64,000 bases of DNA from Bin18 sp965200355 (GTDB lineage: Bacteria; Desulfobacterota; Binatia; Bin18): NCBI GenBank assembly GCA_965200355.1, contig OZ241351.1:1116001-1180000 (forward strand). The letters run 5' to 3'. Position 1 is the stretch's first letter, and each line of letters starts with the position of its first letter. Made by a program: the position numbers and the translations under genes. Positions 8,716 through 18,369 of the stretch are shown one piece after another. The notes under the pieces are model-generated. The model was given only the letters and a program-made list of their open reading frames with translations, was not told the DNA's origin and ran no database searches.

Positions 8716-10184
8716 ATGCAAAGGATCGGAGGAATCCTGGTGGGGCTCTGGGTGTTTTGGGGAACAATCGCCTGGGCGCAAGCGCCCGACCGGGGCGTGA
8801 TTGAGTCCCCGTCTGCCTTTGTCAGCGGCATTGGCTTCATTTCTGGCTGGAAGTGTAATGCCGAAAACATCACCCTTAAAATTTGGTGTAATAATTTGGC
8901 TCTGCCTCACAAGCCAGTGTCTATGGGTGTTCCGCGTCCAGACACCCAGTCCGTCTGTGACGGTCCCGATACGAACAACGGCTGGATTGCCCAAGTCAAT
9001 TGGAACGATTACCAAAACTGCACGCGGGTGGAAGCCTTTGATAAGGGCCATATGTTTGCGTCCAGAGATTTCACCGTTGGGACAATCAGCAACGAGTTTA
9101 TTCGAGACCAGGAAGGAACAACGATCAAGGTGACAGATTTTCCCGTCATGGGCCAGACATCACGGTTTGTTTGGTCCACGGCGACGCAGCATTGGGAGGC
9201 TATGTACTCATTTCCGTGCAGGGAAGAGGATAATTGCGATGATCCGACGACCGATAGTGGCAATACTGATGGTGGCAGTATCCCGGAGATCATTGTCAAT
9301 GAGGGATTCACGGCCGGGACCCAGCCGCTGCCGCAGTATCAAGGCAACCTGGACTTCCCAAAACCAAACCCAGTCCGCGGTGCCATCAGTTACTCGGTGA
9401 TCTTTGAGCCGGGGATTGGATGTTCCTCCAAAACAGTTCGAAAGGCACGGCAACCCTGCTTGTCCCGCACGACGAGCTAGAGGCCAAATCCCACCATATC
9501 TCACTGCTGGCCCTCAATGGCGTCGTGCCGCTAGTGTAGGCATATAACAGTCGATGGGTAGTCAATCTCATCGGGGTCGGCATCGAGCGGCTATATCAAC
9601 TCGTGGGTTCGTCATCCAACCCGAATTACTTTGGGAGCGGAGAGGGCCCGGTCATTTATACCAGGAGCAACGACCCTCAGCTTTTCCCCCAGATCCCCCC
9701 TGACACACCCCTCCCGGTCCCCCAGCATACTTGCGAACGAGAACTCCATGACCATAAAATCATCCACTTCTTGAATGGAGAGACAGGGGAGTTCGGCTAT
9801 AAGCTGTACGTGGAGCGGGACAGGCCGTTGACAGACCAAGAGATTCAAGACCTGTATTACCCGAACAACAACAGGGGGCCGTGGCGGTCTATCACAGGTT
9901 ACTGGGGCCCGGCCGCAGGCTCAGCTATACGAACTGGAGGGTCTTTCATCTCCTATTTCCAACCAACAGAAACCGTCATTTACCGCACAAACTTCCAAGA
10001 TGGCCTATTAACGAACGGACCTGGGGACCGGCGTTTTGCCCGCGATGATCTTCAAGGCACAGGCAAGCTGGAGATCATATACATGTCTGACGCCCTCTAT
10101 GATTACTGAGTGAATCCTCCCGATCCGGACGAGACGTACTTTGTCGATTGGCCGGTTGAATATCGTTCAGCGGCTACTGAATAG
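8716..10184 (+). pseudogene. Decayed secreted protein with an SGxGxxSGW-type domain
   Basis: An intact part of 254 codons (8716-9480) has a signal peptide ending AWAQA, then VSGIGFISGWKC and a Cys-containing domain (about residues 30-125) of a family common in deltaproteobacterial-type genomes. At the GGGG run near 9411-9414 a missing base shifts the frame. The other frame continues with convincing coding sequence (FLQNSSKGTATLLVP...), hits an in-frame TAG at 9537-9539, and resumes to a TGA at 10107-10109. It stays open 24 more codons to a TAG at 10182-10184. Three lesions suggest decay; sequencing error could explain one. The GTG or ATG of the downstream pieces lacks good ribosome sites. Confidence 0.65.
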
Positions 10185-10400
10185 CCGATGGGCAGACCGG
10201 CCGCGAAGGCGTCTATCCCCACGGGTGCGGGGTAGTGGCCGGAGCCGATCAACCATCGTCATCGGATGGGCCTCCGACTGGCTTCACGAGGCGGGGCGCA
10301 CATGAGGCCCTAACCGAAGCAGCGTGATTTTCGGTGGACTGTATATTTCCGCCGCTGAGTTTCCCTTCCCTCCCCGTTGACTTTCCCCAGGGCTTCTGAT

Positions 10401-10423
10401 TTGCAAAAAACCTATCTTTGCAA
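10401..10423 (+). promoter_or_regulatory. Hairpin abutting the ilvE ribosome-binding site
   Basis: Inverted repeat TTGCAAA / TTTGCAA with a 9-base loop; its last bases run into the AAGGAGG of ilvE. It could modulate access to the ribosome site. The rest of the 250-bp gap after the pseudogene (10185-10433) shows nothing else recognisable. Confidence 0.3.
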
Positions 10424-10433
10424 GGAGGATTCT

Positions 10434-11348
10434 GTGGAAAACGGCAAAATCTGGATGGACGGTGAACTCGTTCCCTGGGATGAGGCACAAGTCCATGTCC
10501 TCACCCATACACTCCACTACGGTGTGGGCGTGTTTGAAGGCATTCGCTGCTATGCGAGTGAAGACGGTCGGTCCGGCGTTTTCCGCCTACCCGAACATAT
10601 TGAGCGGCTGTTCGACTCGGCCCACATCCTTGGACTCACTATCCCCTTTTCCCAAAATGATATTATCCACGCCTGCCTGGAAACGGTGCGGGCCAACGCC
10701 CTGAAGGAGTGCTATATCCGCCCGCTGGTGTTTGTTGGCGAAGGAGACCGCGGCTTGCACGCCAGGACCAACCCGATTCGTGTTGCCATTGCGGCCTGGG
10801 CCTGGGGTGCCTATCTGGGTGAAGAAGGGCTGCTCAAGGGCATTCGGGTCAAGACTTCGTCGTTTCAACGCTTCCACGTCAATACCTTGATGACCAAGGC
10901 CAAGGCCGTCGGCACCTATCTGAACTCCATTCTGGCCGGTCAAGAGGTCTGGGCCCTGGGATATGACGAGGCGCTGCTGCTCGACACTGATGGGTACGTG
11001 GCCGAAGGACCGGGAGAAAATATCTTTGTCGTCCGGCGGGGCAAGATCAAAACGCCGCCGCTCTCGTCTTCTCTTCTGCCCGGCATTACCCGTGCTACCG
11101 CCATTACGCTGCTGCACGATATGGACGTCCCGCTGGAAGAGGACCGCATTACTCGGGATGAGGTCTATCTTGCCGACGAGGTGTTTTTTACGGGGACGGC
11201 CGCAGAGGTGACGCCGATTCGTGAGCTTGATGACCGGGTAATTCGGGGGGCACCGCCCGGAGCAGTGACACGAGAACTCAAAACCCGCTTCGATGCCGTT
11301 ATTAAAGGGACCAATCCAAAGTATCGGGATTGGCTGACCTTTGTGTAA
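10434..11348 (+). CDS. ilvE: Branched-chain amino acid aminotransferase IlvE
   Basis: 304 residues, class IV PLP aminotransferase. It has the N-terminal WMDGELVPWDEAQVHVLTHTLHYG and VFEGIRCY, the PLP-lysine region MTKAKAVGTYLNS, the EGPGENIF loop and LLPGITR, as in bacterial IlvE. It transfers amino groups between branched-chain amino acids and 2-oxoglutarate. The GTG at 10434 follows AAGGAGG six bases away; an upstream TTG at 10377 has no ribosome site. It is monocistronic or leads into the vWA gene. Confidence 0.95.
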   Translation: MENGKIWMDGELVPWDEAQVHVLTHTLHYGVGVFEGIRCYASEDGRSGVFRLPEHIERLFDSAHILGLTIPFSQNDIIHACLETVRANALKECYIRPLVFVGEGDRGLHARTNPIRVAIAAWAWGAYLGEEGLLKGIRVKTSSFQRFHVNTLMTKAKAVGTYLNSILAGQEVWALGYDEALLLDTDGYVAEGPGENIFVVRRGKIKTPPLSSSLLPGITRATAITLLHDMDVPLEEDRITRDEVYLADEVFFTGTAAEVTPIRELDDRVIRGAPPGAVTRELKTRFDAVIKGTNPKYRDWLTFV

Positions 11349-11370
11349 ATCAGGCTGACACCTGCCGGGT

Positions 11371-11423
11371 GGGCAGTGGTCAGGAAAATAATGCTGTCCA
11401 CCACTGTCCACTAACCACTGCCC
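11371..11423. repeat. Inverted repeat with 7-nt tandem units before the vWA gene
   Basis: A perfect 10-bp inverted repeat, GGGCAGTGGT and ACCACTGCCC, ends one base before the ATG at 11424. Its right arm is built of three 7-nt units (CCACTGT, CCACTAA, CCACTGC). It replaces a normal Shine-Dalgarno region and could fold over the start codon. Confidence 0.5.
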
Positions 11424-14400
11424 ATGTCCTCCGTTCGCAACCTGTGGTTCGATAGCCGCCATTTGCTCGGCGGGGCACGCGGCCAAGCTTTGTTGGCCGA
11501 ACTCGATGCCCTGCCCGCCCCCGTGCGGGAGACCCTGCTCACCGCGGGGGACCGGCTGGCGGACAGCTCGCTCACCCTGGCCCAAGTGTTCTGCCGCCAT
11601 GCGCCGGCGGCCTGGCAGGTGTTTGGAGAAGACCGGTTTGGGCAGTGGGTGCAGATTGGCGAACAGTTTGTCCGGCACGACCCGACCTCGCGTGAAGGCG
11701 CAGAGGCGTATTTTTCCATCCCCCCCGCCGCGCTGGCCCGGCTCGACTGGAATCAGGTCGAAGCGTGGGTCGCCATCGGTCGAGAAGTGCTCAAAATCTC
11801 GCGTCGCTTAGGCGCGCAATTTTTGCAAACCTCAGCCCCATTGCTGCCGAGCCTGCCGGCGCCGCTCACCGCGCGGTTGCGCGCCTGGGCCAGACACGGG
11901 AGTGCGCTGCTCGGCCACAAAGGCTGGAAAGGCGAGTTTCTGGCGCTGTCCTATTTTTCTGCGGCCCCGACCGTCCTGCCCGTTCTGAGCCCGGACGAGA
12001 TACGGGAGTGGGCCGTCTTGGGCGTGCGCGTCCAGGATGCTGGCCCGTGGACGTTTTACGCGACCCTGCCCAGCGGCTTTGCCGAGCTGGCCGGCAAAAT
12101 TCGCCTCCAGTTATTAGCGGACTGTCAGGCTGCGACCGGCCATTCGCCGACTGCGGCCGTGGAGATTTTTGTTCAGCTGCCGGCGGTCTTGGCAGGGCTG
12201 CCGCCCGCCCTCCAGACGTTTCTGCTGACGGTCCTGGCACCCGTCATCCGCTCCGACCCCACAGCCCTGCTCCCGCTCTTTCCGCTCATGACTCCCTGCC
12301 TCAAGGCGCTTGAGCCGGCCCTGAGCCGAGTCGCCGGGGACGGACAAGGCTTCGCCCTGCGCGAAGCCTTGGTCGCCCTGGCCCACACGTTTGCGCCCGG
12401 TATTCCCCCGGCCCTGCGGACCCTACCCCGAGCCTACGAGGAAGCCGGCGAGCAGCGTCTGCTGGCATGGATCGCCTCGGGCCGCGACATTGGGCGGGCG
12501 CGCCCGGAAGCCGGCGTCGCTTTTTTTGCGCTGGAATCGCGCACCAGCCTGCGCCTCCTCCGCCACGACGACACCGGGGTCAATCTGGACGAGGTCCAGG
12601 AAGTGCTGCGTCAGTATATGCAGATGTTGTCCGGCTGGGCTGCCGGTATTGAGCGCCAGGAATTCTTCTCCTATCCGCCGGCGCTGGAAGAATATCCCCT
12701 GCCCGGCGACGCCATCCCGCTGCCGGCCCGGATTGCCCTGTTTCCAACCTATGAGGAGAATTTCAGGCTCTTGCGCGTCCTGGCCGTAGTGCAGGCTGGC
12801 CGGCGCGAATTTGGGACCTATGACTTTCGCCTGGAACGAGTGTGGCCCCAGCTCTCCCCGCTCACCTGCCTCGACCCGGGGGGAGAAGCGTCAGGTCCAC
12901 CCACCGGTGATCTGGGCGCTTTCTTTGCCTGTTTTCCTCATCCCCAGGTGGTTGAGGCCCTCTTTCTGCTCGTGGAAACGCGGCGTGTGACCCACCGGGT
13001 CGGGCAGTCCTATCGTGGCTTGCGCGCGGACCTCGACTGGCTGGAGAGCGTCTCCCTGCCCTCGCTGCTGCCCGCAAGCCTGCGGACTCTGTTTGCCACG
13101 CTGCCCCTGCCCGCCGCGCCGTCTCACACGGTGTATGACTCAGCCCGGTGGGCGGCCGACACGTATCAGCGCATCCTGTCCTCGCTGGAGATGGTGCAAG
13201 GTCAGGACCAGGACCCGGCCTCGTTTGAAGCGGCTCTGTTTGAAAAGATGACCGGCGATGCGCTGATTGACCCGGACATGAGCGATGACAGCCCGCCGCC
13301 CACCCAAGACATGCCAGAAGTCCCCCAGTTGACCTTGGAACCCGAGGAAGACGACGATAGCGGCGGCGCGCCCCTTTCCCCAGAAGAGCTGAAAGCCCTG
13401 CTTGAGGCCGGCATAGAGCTGAACATCCGCCAGGGCAAGCCGGACAGCCTGAACCCGCAGGGCCTGTATATTACGGACTTGGACGGCAAGCTGCCGGCCC
13501 ACACCGACCCAGATGTCCGCCGGCCTGAGAATGGGACGCTGGTGAGTACCGGACGCCGAAGAGAGCGGCAGGAAGCCCTGACCTTTTTCTATGACGAGTG
13601 GGATTACCACATCGCCGATTATCGGACGCGCTGGTGTCGGCTGCGTGAAATGATGCTCAGCGGCGATGCCGGCGAATTTTTTGCCAAGACCCTGGGCGAC
13701 TATATGGCCCTCACCCCCGCCATCAAGGCCGAGTTTCAACGTATCCGTCCCGAGCAGTATCGACTCGTGCGCGGGCTTGAGGACGGCGAGGAGTTTGATC
13801 TGAACGCGGTCATCACCGCGGTCAGCGACCGCCGGGCGCGGCTTGCGCCCTCGCCAAAAGTGTATACCACCAAACGGCAGACTGAGCGGGATGTTGCGGC
13901 GCTGTTTTTGCTGGATATGAGCGCGTCAACAGATGAACCCGTGGATCAGGATGCTCGGGATGGGCAGGATTTTCGGGATGGGCAGGGGGGGCAGGACGAC
14001 TCGGACCTTCCCCTGATGCCCCTGGGATATAAGGGGGGGACAAAAAAACCGGTGGAACAGCCGCCCAAGCCCCGACGTATTATCGATGTCACCAAAGAAG
14101 CCCTGGTTTTGATGGCGGAAGCGTTGGAAGAAATCGGCGATGCCTATGCGGTGTATGGGTTTTCTGGTCAGGGCCGTGACAATGTTGAATTCTATCACGT
14201 CAAATCCTTCACCGAGTCCCTCTCCCCGACCATCAAGGGCCGCATTGGGGCCATTGAACCCAAGCGTTCGACTCGGATGGGCCCGGCCATTCGTCACGCC
14301 CTGGAAAAGCTCAAAGATATTGCCTGTCGGGTCAAGCTGCTGGTCCTGCTCAGCGATGGCTTTCCCCAGGACATGGACTATGGCACGGACCGGCGGTCAG

Positions 14401-14612
14401 CCACCTACGGTATTCAGGACACGATGATGGCCCTGCGTGAGGCCGACCAGGCCGGCGTGCTGACGTTCTGTTTGACCATCGATAAGGCCGGCCATGATTA
14501 TCTGCGGGATATGTGCGCGCCCTCCCGCTATATGGTCCTTGAGGACGTGACATCCCTTCCCACAGAATTGCCAAAAGTATATCAACGCTATATCCGGCCC
14601 TGGCAGACCTGA
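11424..14612 (+). CDS. Large NorD/CbbO-like von Willebrand factor A domain protein
   Basis: 1062 residues. The first 750 residues are helical and poorly conserved. The last 240 form a vWA domain with MIDAS motif DMSAST near residue 830, the Thr in STRMGPAIRHA and the Asp in LLSDGFPQD. This C-terminal layout matches NorD/CbbO proteins (COG4548), which work with a MoxR-class AAA+ ATPase to insert metals or remodel enzymes. No such ATPase is adjacent; the one at 61.5 kb belongs with another vWA gene. An Asp/Gly-rich insert of 9-nt repeats follows the MIDAS motif. Start ATG lacks a ribosome site. The target is unknown. Confidence 0.7.
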   Translation: MSSVRNLWFDSRHLLGGARGQALLAELDALPAPVRETLLTAGDRLADSSLTLAQVFCRHAPAAWQVFGEDRFGQWVQIGEQFVRHDPTSREGAEAYFSIPPAALARLDWNQVEAWVAIGREVLKISRRLGAQFLQTSAPLLPSLPAPLTARLRAWARHGSALLGHKGWKGEFLALSYFSAAPTVLPVLSPDEIREWAVLGVRVQDAGPWTFYATLPSGFAELAGKIRLQLLADCQAATGHSPTAAVEIFVQLPAVLAGLPPALQTFLLTVLAPVIRSDPTALLPLFPLMTPCLKALEPALSRVAGDGQGFALREALVALAHTFAPGIPPALRTLPRAYEEAGEQRLLAWIASGRDIGRARPEAGVAFFALESRTSLRLLRHDDTGVNLDEVQEVLRQYMQMLSGWAAGIERQEFFSYPPALEEYPLPGDAIPLPARIALFPTYEENFRLLRVLAVVQAGRREFGTYDFRLERVWPQLSPLTCLDPGGEASGPPTGDLGAFFACFPHPQVVEALFLLVETRRVTHRVGQSYRGLRADLDWLESVSLPSLLPASLRTLFATLPLPAAPSHTVYDSARWAADTYQRILSSLEMVQGQDQDPASFEAALFEKMTGDALIDPDMSDDSPPPTQDMPEVPQLTLEPEEDDDSGGAPLSPEELKALLEAGIELNIRQGKPDSLNPQGLYITDLDGKLPAHTDPDVRRPENGTLVSTGRRRERQEALTFFYDEWDYHIADYRTRWCRLREMMLSGDAGEFFAKTLGDYMALTPAIKAEFQRIRPEQYRLVRGLEDGEEFDLNAVITAVSDRRARLAPSPKVYTTKRQTERDVAALFLLDMSASTDEPVDQDARDGQDFRDGQGGQDDSDLPLMPLGYKGGTKKPVEQPPKPRRIIDVTKEALVLMAEALEEIGDAYAVYGFSGQGRDNVEFYHVKSFTESLSPTIKGRIGAIEPKRSTRMGPAIRHALEKLKDIACRVKLLVLLSDGFPQDMDYGTDRRSATYGIQDTMMALREADQAGVLTFCLTIDKAGHDYLRDMCAPSRYMVLEDVTSLPTELPKVYQRYIRPWQT
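13941..14003 (+). repeat. In-frame 9-nt tandem repeat array inside the vWA domain
   Basis: Seven consecutive 9-mers, including GATGCTCGG, GATGGGCAG, GATTTTCGG, GATGGGCAG and GGGGGGCAG, encode a D-x-x-based linker (DARDGQDFRDGQGGQDD) immediately after the MIDAS motif. The period of nine keeps the frame. Confidence 0.75.
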
Positions 14613-14717
14613 GCCAGCAGAACAGGCCGGAAACCACAGCGTGTAAAAGGGTCAGTGTGTCCTCCCATAGACACGAGACGCCGGACACGCCTACCCTTGT
14701 CAGGATGGAGGACAGTT

Positions 14718-15488
14718 ATGGATATTCAGCACAGTGTAGCGGTCGTGACCGGTGGCGGTTCCGGCCTGGGCGAGGCAACCGCGCGAACGCTGGTGGCCCG
14801 GGGGGCCAGCGTGGCGGTGCTGGACCTGAGCCGGTCGAACGGGGCGGCCATTGCCGAAGAACTCGGGGAACGCGCCAGGTTTTTCGAAGCCGATGTGACG
14901 AATGACGATCAATTAGCCGCCGCGCTGAGTCAGGCGGTCGAACACTTCTGCGCCATTCATATTGCGGTCAACTGCGCCGGCATTGCTACCGCGGGCCGGA
15001 CTTTGGGCAAAGGCAACGAGCCGCTGACCCTCGGACCGTTTCGCAAAACCATCGAAGTCAACCTCATCGGGACGTTTAATGTGATTCGTTTCACCGCCGC
15101 CCATATGGCGCAAAACGCGCCGAGCGACGATGGGGAGCGGGGCGTGATCATCAATACGGCCTCGGTGGCGGCTTTTGATGGGCAGATTGGGCAAGCCGCC
15201 TATTCAGCCTCAAAAGGCGGTGTGGTTGGTATGACGCTGCCAATTGCCCGCGACCTGTCCCGCACCGGGATACGCTGCTGTACCATCGCGCCGGGGATTT
15301 TTGAGACGCCGATGCTGATGGGCCTGCCCGAGCCGGCCCGGCAGGCGCTCGGGGCCAGCATACCCTTTCCGCAACGTCTGGGCCGGCCAGCGGAATATGC
15401 CGCCCTGGCTTGCCAGATCATTGAGAACGTCATGTTAAATGGGGAAACCATTCGGCTCGACGGTGCCATTCGTATGGCGCCCAAATAG
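14718..15488 (+). CDS. Short-chain dehydrogenase, 3-hydroxyacyl-CoA dehydrogenase type 2-like
   Basis: 256 residues. NAD-binding TGGGSGLGEATA is near residue 10, NCAGIA near residue 92, the Ser of NTASVAAFDGQIGQ near 150, and catalytic YSASK near 165. The long match after YSASK (GGVVGMTLPIARDLSRTGIR) and the substrate loop ETPMLMGLPE resemble HSD17B10 / 3-hydroxy-2-methylbutyryl-CoA dehydrogenases of fatty-acid and isoleucine breakdown. ATG at 14718 follows GGAGG; an open frame upstream is not preceded by one. The exact substrate is inferred. Confidence 0.85.
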   Translation: MDIQHSVAVVTGGGSGLGEATARTLVARGASVAVLDLSRSNGAAIAEELGERARFFEADVTNDDQLAAALSQAVEHFCAIHIAVNCAGIATAGRTLGKGNEPLTLGPFRKTIEVNLIGTFNVIRFTAAHMAQNAPSDDGERGVIINTASVAAFDGQIGQAAYSASKGGVVGMTLPIARDLSRTGIRCCTIAPGIFETPMLMGLPEPARQALGASIPFPQRLGRPAEYAALACQIIENVMLNGETIRLDGAIRMAPK

Positions 15489-15582
15489 CCGCCCCCCAAG
15501 CCGGCAGGAGGCCCACGCTCCCTGGGAAAGAAAAACGTCCGCGCCGAAGCATCGGTCCGAACGGGCCGGTGAGGACTGCAAC

Positions 15583-16182
15583 GTGGCGTACAAACGCAAG
15601 GACGCCTTTTATAAAAAAGCCAAGCAGGCCGGCTATCGCTCCCGCGCGGCGTATAAACTCCTGGAACTCAACCAGGCGTGGCGCTTTCTGCGCGCAGGAA
15701 ACCGGGTCATTGACCTGGGCGCGTGGCCGGGGGGCTGGGTCCAGGTGGCGGCCAAGGCGGTCGGGCCGTCCGGACAGGTGCTTGGTATCGATCTGGTCAA
15801 GCTGGAACCCCTCTCCTTGGCCAACGTCACCCTGCTGCAAGGCGACGCGGCTGACCCCGCCCAGCAGCAGGCGCTGCGGGCCGTCCTCGGCGGCCCGGCC
15901 GATGTCATCCTGTCGGATATGGCGCCCAAGCTGAGCGGGGTGCGCGAAGCCGATGAGGCGCGCGTCTCCGCATTAGGCCAGACCGCTCTGACTTGCTGCG
16001 ACTCCCTGCTCAAGCCAGGCGGCAGCTTATTCCTCAAGACCTTTATGAGCGCCGCCTATCGGCCTTTTGTCGCGTTGTTGCGCTCCGCCTTTCAGGCCGT
16101 CAAAACCTCCAGTCCAGAAGCCACGCGCAAAGGCTCGGCAGAAGTCTACGTGCTGGCGACCGGCAGAAGAAAGGCAGTTTGA
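15583..16182 (+). CDS. rlmE: 23S rRNA 2'-O-ribose methyltransferase RlmE (RrmJ/FtsJ)
   Basis: 199 residues from the GTG at 15583, preceded by GAGGA. It has SRAAYKLLEL with the first catalytic Lys, the SAM motif DLGAWPGGWVQVA, DMAPKLSGV with the catalytic Asp, LFLKTF with the second Lys, and the final EVYV, i.e. the complete K-D-K-E tetrad. It methylates U2552 of 23S rRNA late in 50S assembly. Upstream in-frame codons overlap no conserved sequence and are Arg/Pro-rich, so the shorter start is preferred. Confidence 0.94.
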   Translation: MAYKRKDAFYKKAKQAGYRSRAAYKLLELNQAWRFLRAGNRVIDLGAWPGGWVQVAAKAVGPSGQVLGIDLVKLEPLSLANVTLLQGDAADPAQQQALRAVLGGPADVILSDMAPKLSGVREADEARVSALGQTALTCCDSLLKPGGSLFLKTFMSAAYRPFVALLRSAFQAVKTSSPEATRKGSAEVYVLATGRRKAV

Positions 16183-16220
16183 CAGGCCGGAGAGGCTGGG
16201 ATATGACCGGCGGACCTGAA

Positions 16221-16263
16221 TTGAGTCGGTTGAGTCTTGACCCCAAAGACACAAAGGACCCTT
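16221..16263 (+). repeat. 9-nt degenerate repeat array ending at a start codon
   Basis: Units TTGAGTCGG, TTGAGTCTT, GACCCCAAA, GACACAAAG, GACCCTT run without interruption from the end of the rlmE gap up to the ATG at 16264. The last units provide the AAAGGA ribosome site. It is the same 9-nt family seen at 23.1, 34.2 and 38.1 kb. Confidence 0.7.
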
Positions 16264-17658
16264 ATGTGGCATGCGCGGTTTCTCTGGCTGAGCGTCGTGC
16301 TCCTTCTCTGCGGCCCGGCTTGGGCCGGCCCGGAGATTCGTATCCTGGACACCCCGAATCGCCTGCTCTTTTCCGGCTTCTCATCCGCCTTAGCAACGCT
16401 GGGCGATGTGAATGGCGACGCGGTCCCCGATTATATTGTCGGCGCGTACGAGCAAATCTGGGACGAGAATAACCATCAGGGCCGGGCCTTTATTTTCGAC
16501 GGCCAGACCGGCGACCTCTTATTGGAGCTGGACGACCCGCACCCCCAGGCAGATGCCGCGTTCGGCTTTGCCGTGGCCGCGGCCGGCGACGTGAATCAGG
16601 ACGGCGTGCCGGATTGTATTATTGGCGCTTTCGGCCAGGGAGAAGCGGGGAGTGCGGAGGCGTTGGTCTTTGGTTTGACTACCGAGGACGGCAGCGAATA
16701 CAACGTGAGTAAGCGCGTGGGCAGCGGCCAGGCATTTGTCTTCAGTGGCCGTGATGGACGCCTGATCCGCTCCCTCGAAGCGCCCCAGCAAAGCGCCGGC
16801 GCGGGGTTCGGCTGGTCCGTGGCTTCCGCTGGAGACCTGGACGGAGATGGGATTGCCGAGTTCATTGTTGGCGCACCCAGCCAGGACCACGAAGGCCGGG
16901 CGTTTGTCTTTCGGGGCCGTGACGGCACTGTGCTCTACCCCCTCGCTCCTCCGCCCGATTCCGAGGCCGCCGGCTTTGGCTGGACGGTCAGCCCGGCGGG
17001 CGACCTGAACCGCGATGGCATCCCGGATATGAGCGTCGGCGCGCCCTACTCCAGCGTTGAGGGCAGGAGCACGCAGGGACGAGTCTATGCCTATAGTGGC
17101 GCAGACGGTCGCCTGCTGTACCACATCGATCATCCCCAGCCGCAGGCCGGCGCGTCGTTCGGCTGGTATGTCACATCAGCCGGAGATCTGAATGAGGACA
17201 GCGTCCCGGACCTGCTGGTTGGCGCGCCTTATCATGATGTCGGAGCCGCCGCCGCCCAGGGGGTGGCCTTCGCCTTCAGCGGGACAGACGGGTCCCTCAT
17301 GCTGACGTTCCACGACCCCGCCCCGCGTCCCTCTGCCGGGTTTGGCTGGGTCATGTCCGCCATACCGGACGTGAATACGGATGGTATCCCCGAAATTCTG
17401 GTCGGTGCCCCCTTTCAGAAGGTCGACGAGTTTCACATCCAGGGGGAAGTCTTTCTGTACAATGGCCGCGATGGACGCCACTTGACGACCTTTGACAACC
17501 CCTACCCGCACCAGGGCTCGATGTTCGGCTATGCCCTGGCCTCGCCGGGCGATATTAACGCCGACCATATTCCAGAGTTCGTTTTCGGGGCGCCAGGTCA
17601 GCATATCATGGATAAGCCGGCCGTTGGCCGCGCCTTTCTGTTTGTGTCCCAACGCTAG
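16264..17658 (+). CDS. Secreted FG-GAP repeat protein, probable seven-bladed propeller
   Basis: 464 residues with a signal peptide (FLWLSVVLLLCGPAWA). Seven copies of a roughly 60-residue FG-GAP/integrin-alpha repeat follow, each with a calcium-loop core such as GDVNGDAVPDYIVGAY, GDLDGDGIAEFIVGAP or GDLNRDGIPDMSVGAP. Seven blades are exactly the number of a closed integrin-type beta-propeller. A role in surface adhesion, polysaccharide binding or protein contact outside the cell is inferred; no catalytic motif is visible. Two later repeats (GDLNEDSVPD, GDINADHIPE) lose one ligand position. Confidence 0.85.
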   Translation: MWHARFLWLSVVLLLCGPAWAGPEIRILDTPNRLLFSGFSSALATLGDVNGDAVPDYIVGAYEQIWDENNHQGRAFIFDGQTGDLLLELDDPHPQADAAFGFAVAAAGDVNQDGVPDCIIGAFGQGEAGSAEALVFGLTTEDGSEYNVSKRVGSGQAFVFSGRDGRLIRSLEAPQQSAGAGFGWSVASAGDLDGDGIAEFIVGAPSQDHEGRAFVFRGRDGTVLYPLAPPPDSEAAGFGWTVSPAGDLNRDGIPDMSVGAPYSSVEGRSTQGRVYAYSGADGRLLYHIDHPQPQAGASFGWYVTSAGDLNEDSVPDLLVGAPYHDVGAAAAQGVAFAFSGTDGSLMLTFHDPAPRPSAGFGWVMSAIPDVNTDGIPEILVGAPFQKVDEFHIQGEVFLYNGRDGRHLTTFDNPYPHQGSMFGYALASPGDINADHIPEFVFGAPGQHIMDKPAVGRAFLFVSQR

Positions 17659-17727
17659 GGGATCAAGAGGAAACGTATCCATATCTGCACTCCTGTTCTG
17701 GGTGTCGTGAGCAAAAAGGAGGCGACC

Positions 17728-18351
17728 ATGGGCAAGTCCATCCTGACTCTCTCTCATCTCTACGGGAGTGGTGGCAGCGTGATTGCCCGTGAGCTGGGGC
17801 GACGTTTGGACTGGACGGTCTGGGAAAAAGAGATCGTGCGGCAGATCGCCTCGCAGTACCAAGTCGCCGAAGACTATATTGACGCCAAAGACGAACGGGT
17901 GGACTCCTTTATTGAGCGTATGGTGGGTCTGTTCGGCCTGGGCGGCTTTGAGTCCGCCTATGATATTCCGCCGCCCCTGTGGCTCAACGATGCTCAACTC
18001 GCGCGCATGACTAAAACCATTGTTGAGGAAGTGGCCCAAAGAGAGCAGGCGATTCTGGTGGGTCGTGGGGGGAATCGTATTCTTGAGCAGCATCCCAAGG
18101 CCCTGCACGTGTTCCTGAATGCGCCGCTCGAAACCCGCATCGCGCGCGTGGTCCAGGCAGAAGGTCTGGACCCTGCCCAAGCGCGGCAGCGGATTGCCGG
18201 CGTGGACAAGCTGCGTGCCGACTACGTTCATACTTTCTATCACGGCGACTGGCGTGACCCGAGCCACTACACCCTGCTGCTCGATTCCAGCCGCTGGGGA
18301 GACGCCGGGACTGCCGACCTGATTCTGTGGGCCCTGGAGCACGCACCCTAA
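17728..18351 (+). CDS. Cytidylate kinase-like family protein
   Basis: 207 residues. The opening LSHLYGSGGSVIARELGRRL followed by WEKEIVRQIA matches the cytidylate-kinase-like family (PF13189). In this family the P-loop lacks the classical GK(S/T) and instead has GSGG. VGRGGNRIL in the middle is a second family block. Biochemical function is not established for these proteins. ATG at 17728 follows AAAGGAGG; it is the first gene of a pair with the next, 18 bases away. Confidence 0.75.
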   Translation: MGKSILTLSHLYGSGGSVIARELGRRLDWTVWEKEIVRQIASQYQVAEDYIDAKDERVDSFIERMVGLFGLGGFESAYDIPPPLWLNDAQLARMTKTIVEEVAQREQAILVGRGGNRILEQHPKALHVFLNAPLETRIARVVQAEGLDPAQARQRIAGVDKLRADYVHTFYHGDWRDPSHYTLLLDSSRWGDAGTADLILWALEHAP

Positions 18352-18369
18352 ACCACCCAGGAGGCAGCC

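Noticed and set aside
17176..18342. 388-codon minus-strand frame across the FG-GAP and kinase-like genes
   Set aside because: Covers two plus-strand genes with clear homology; no family recognised in it.
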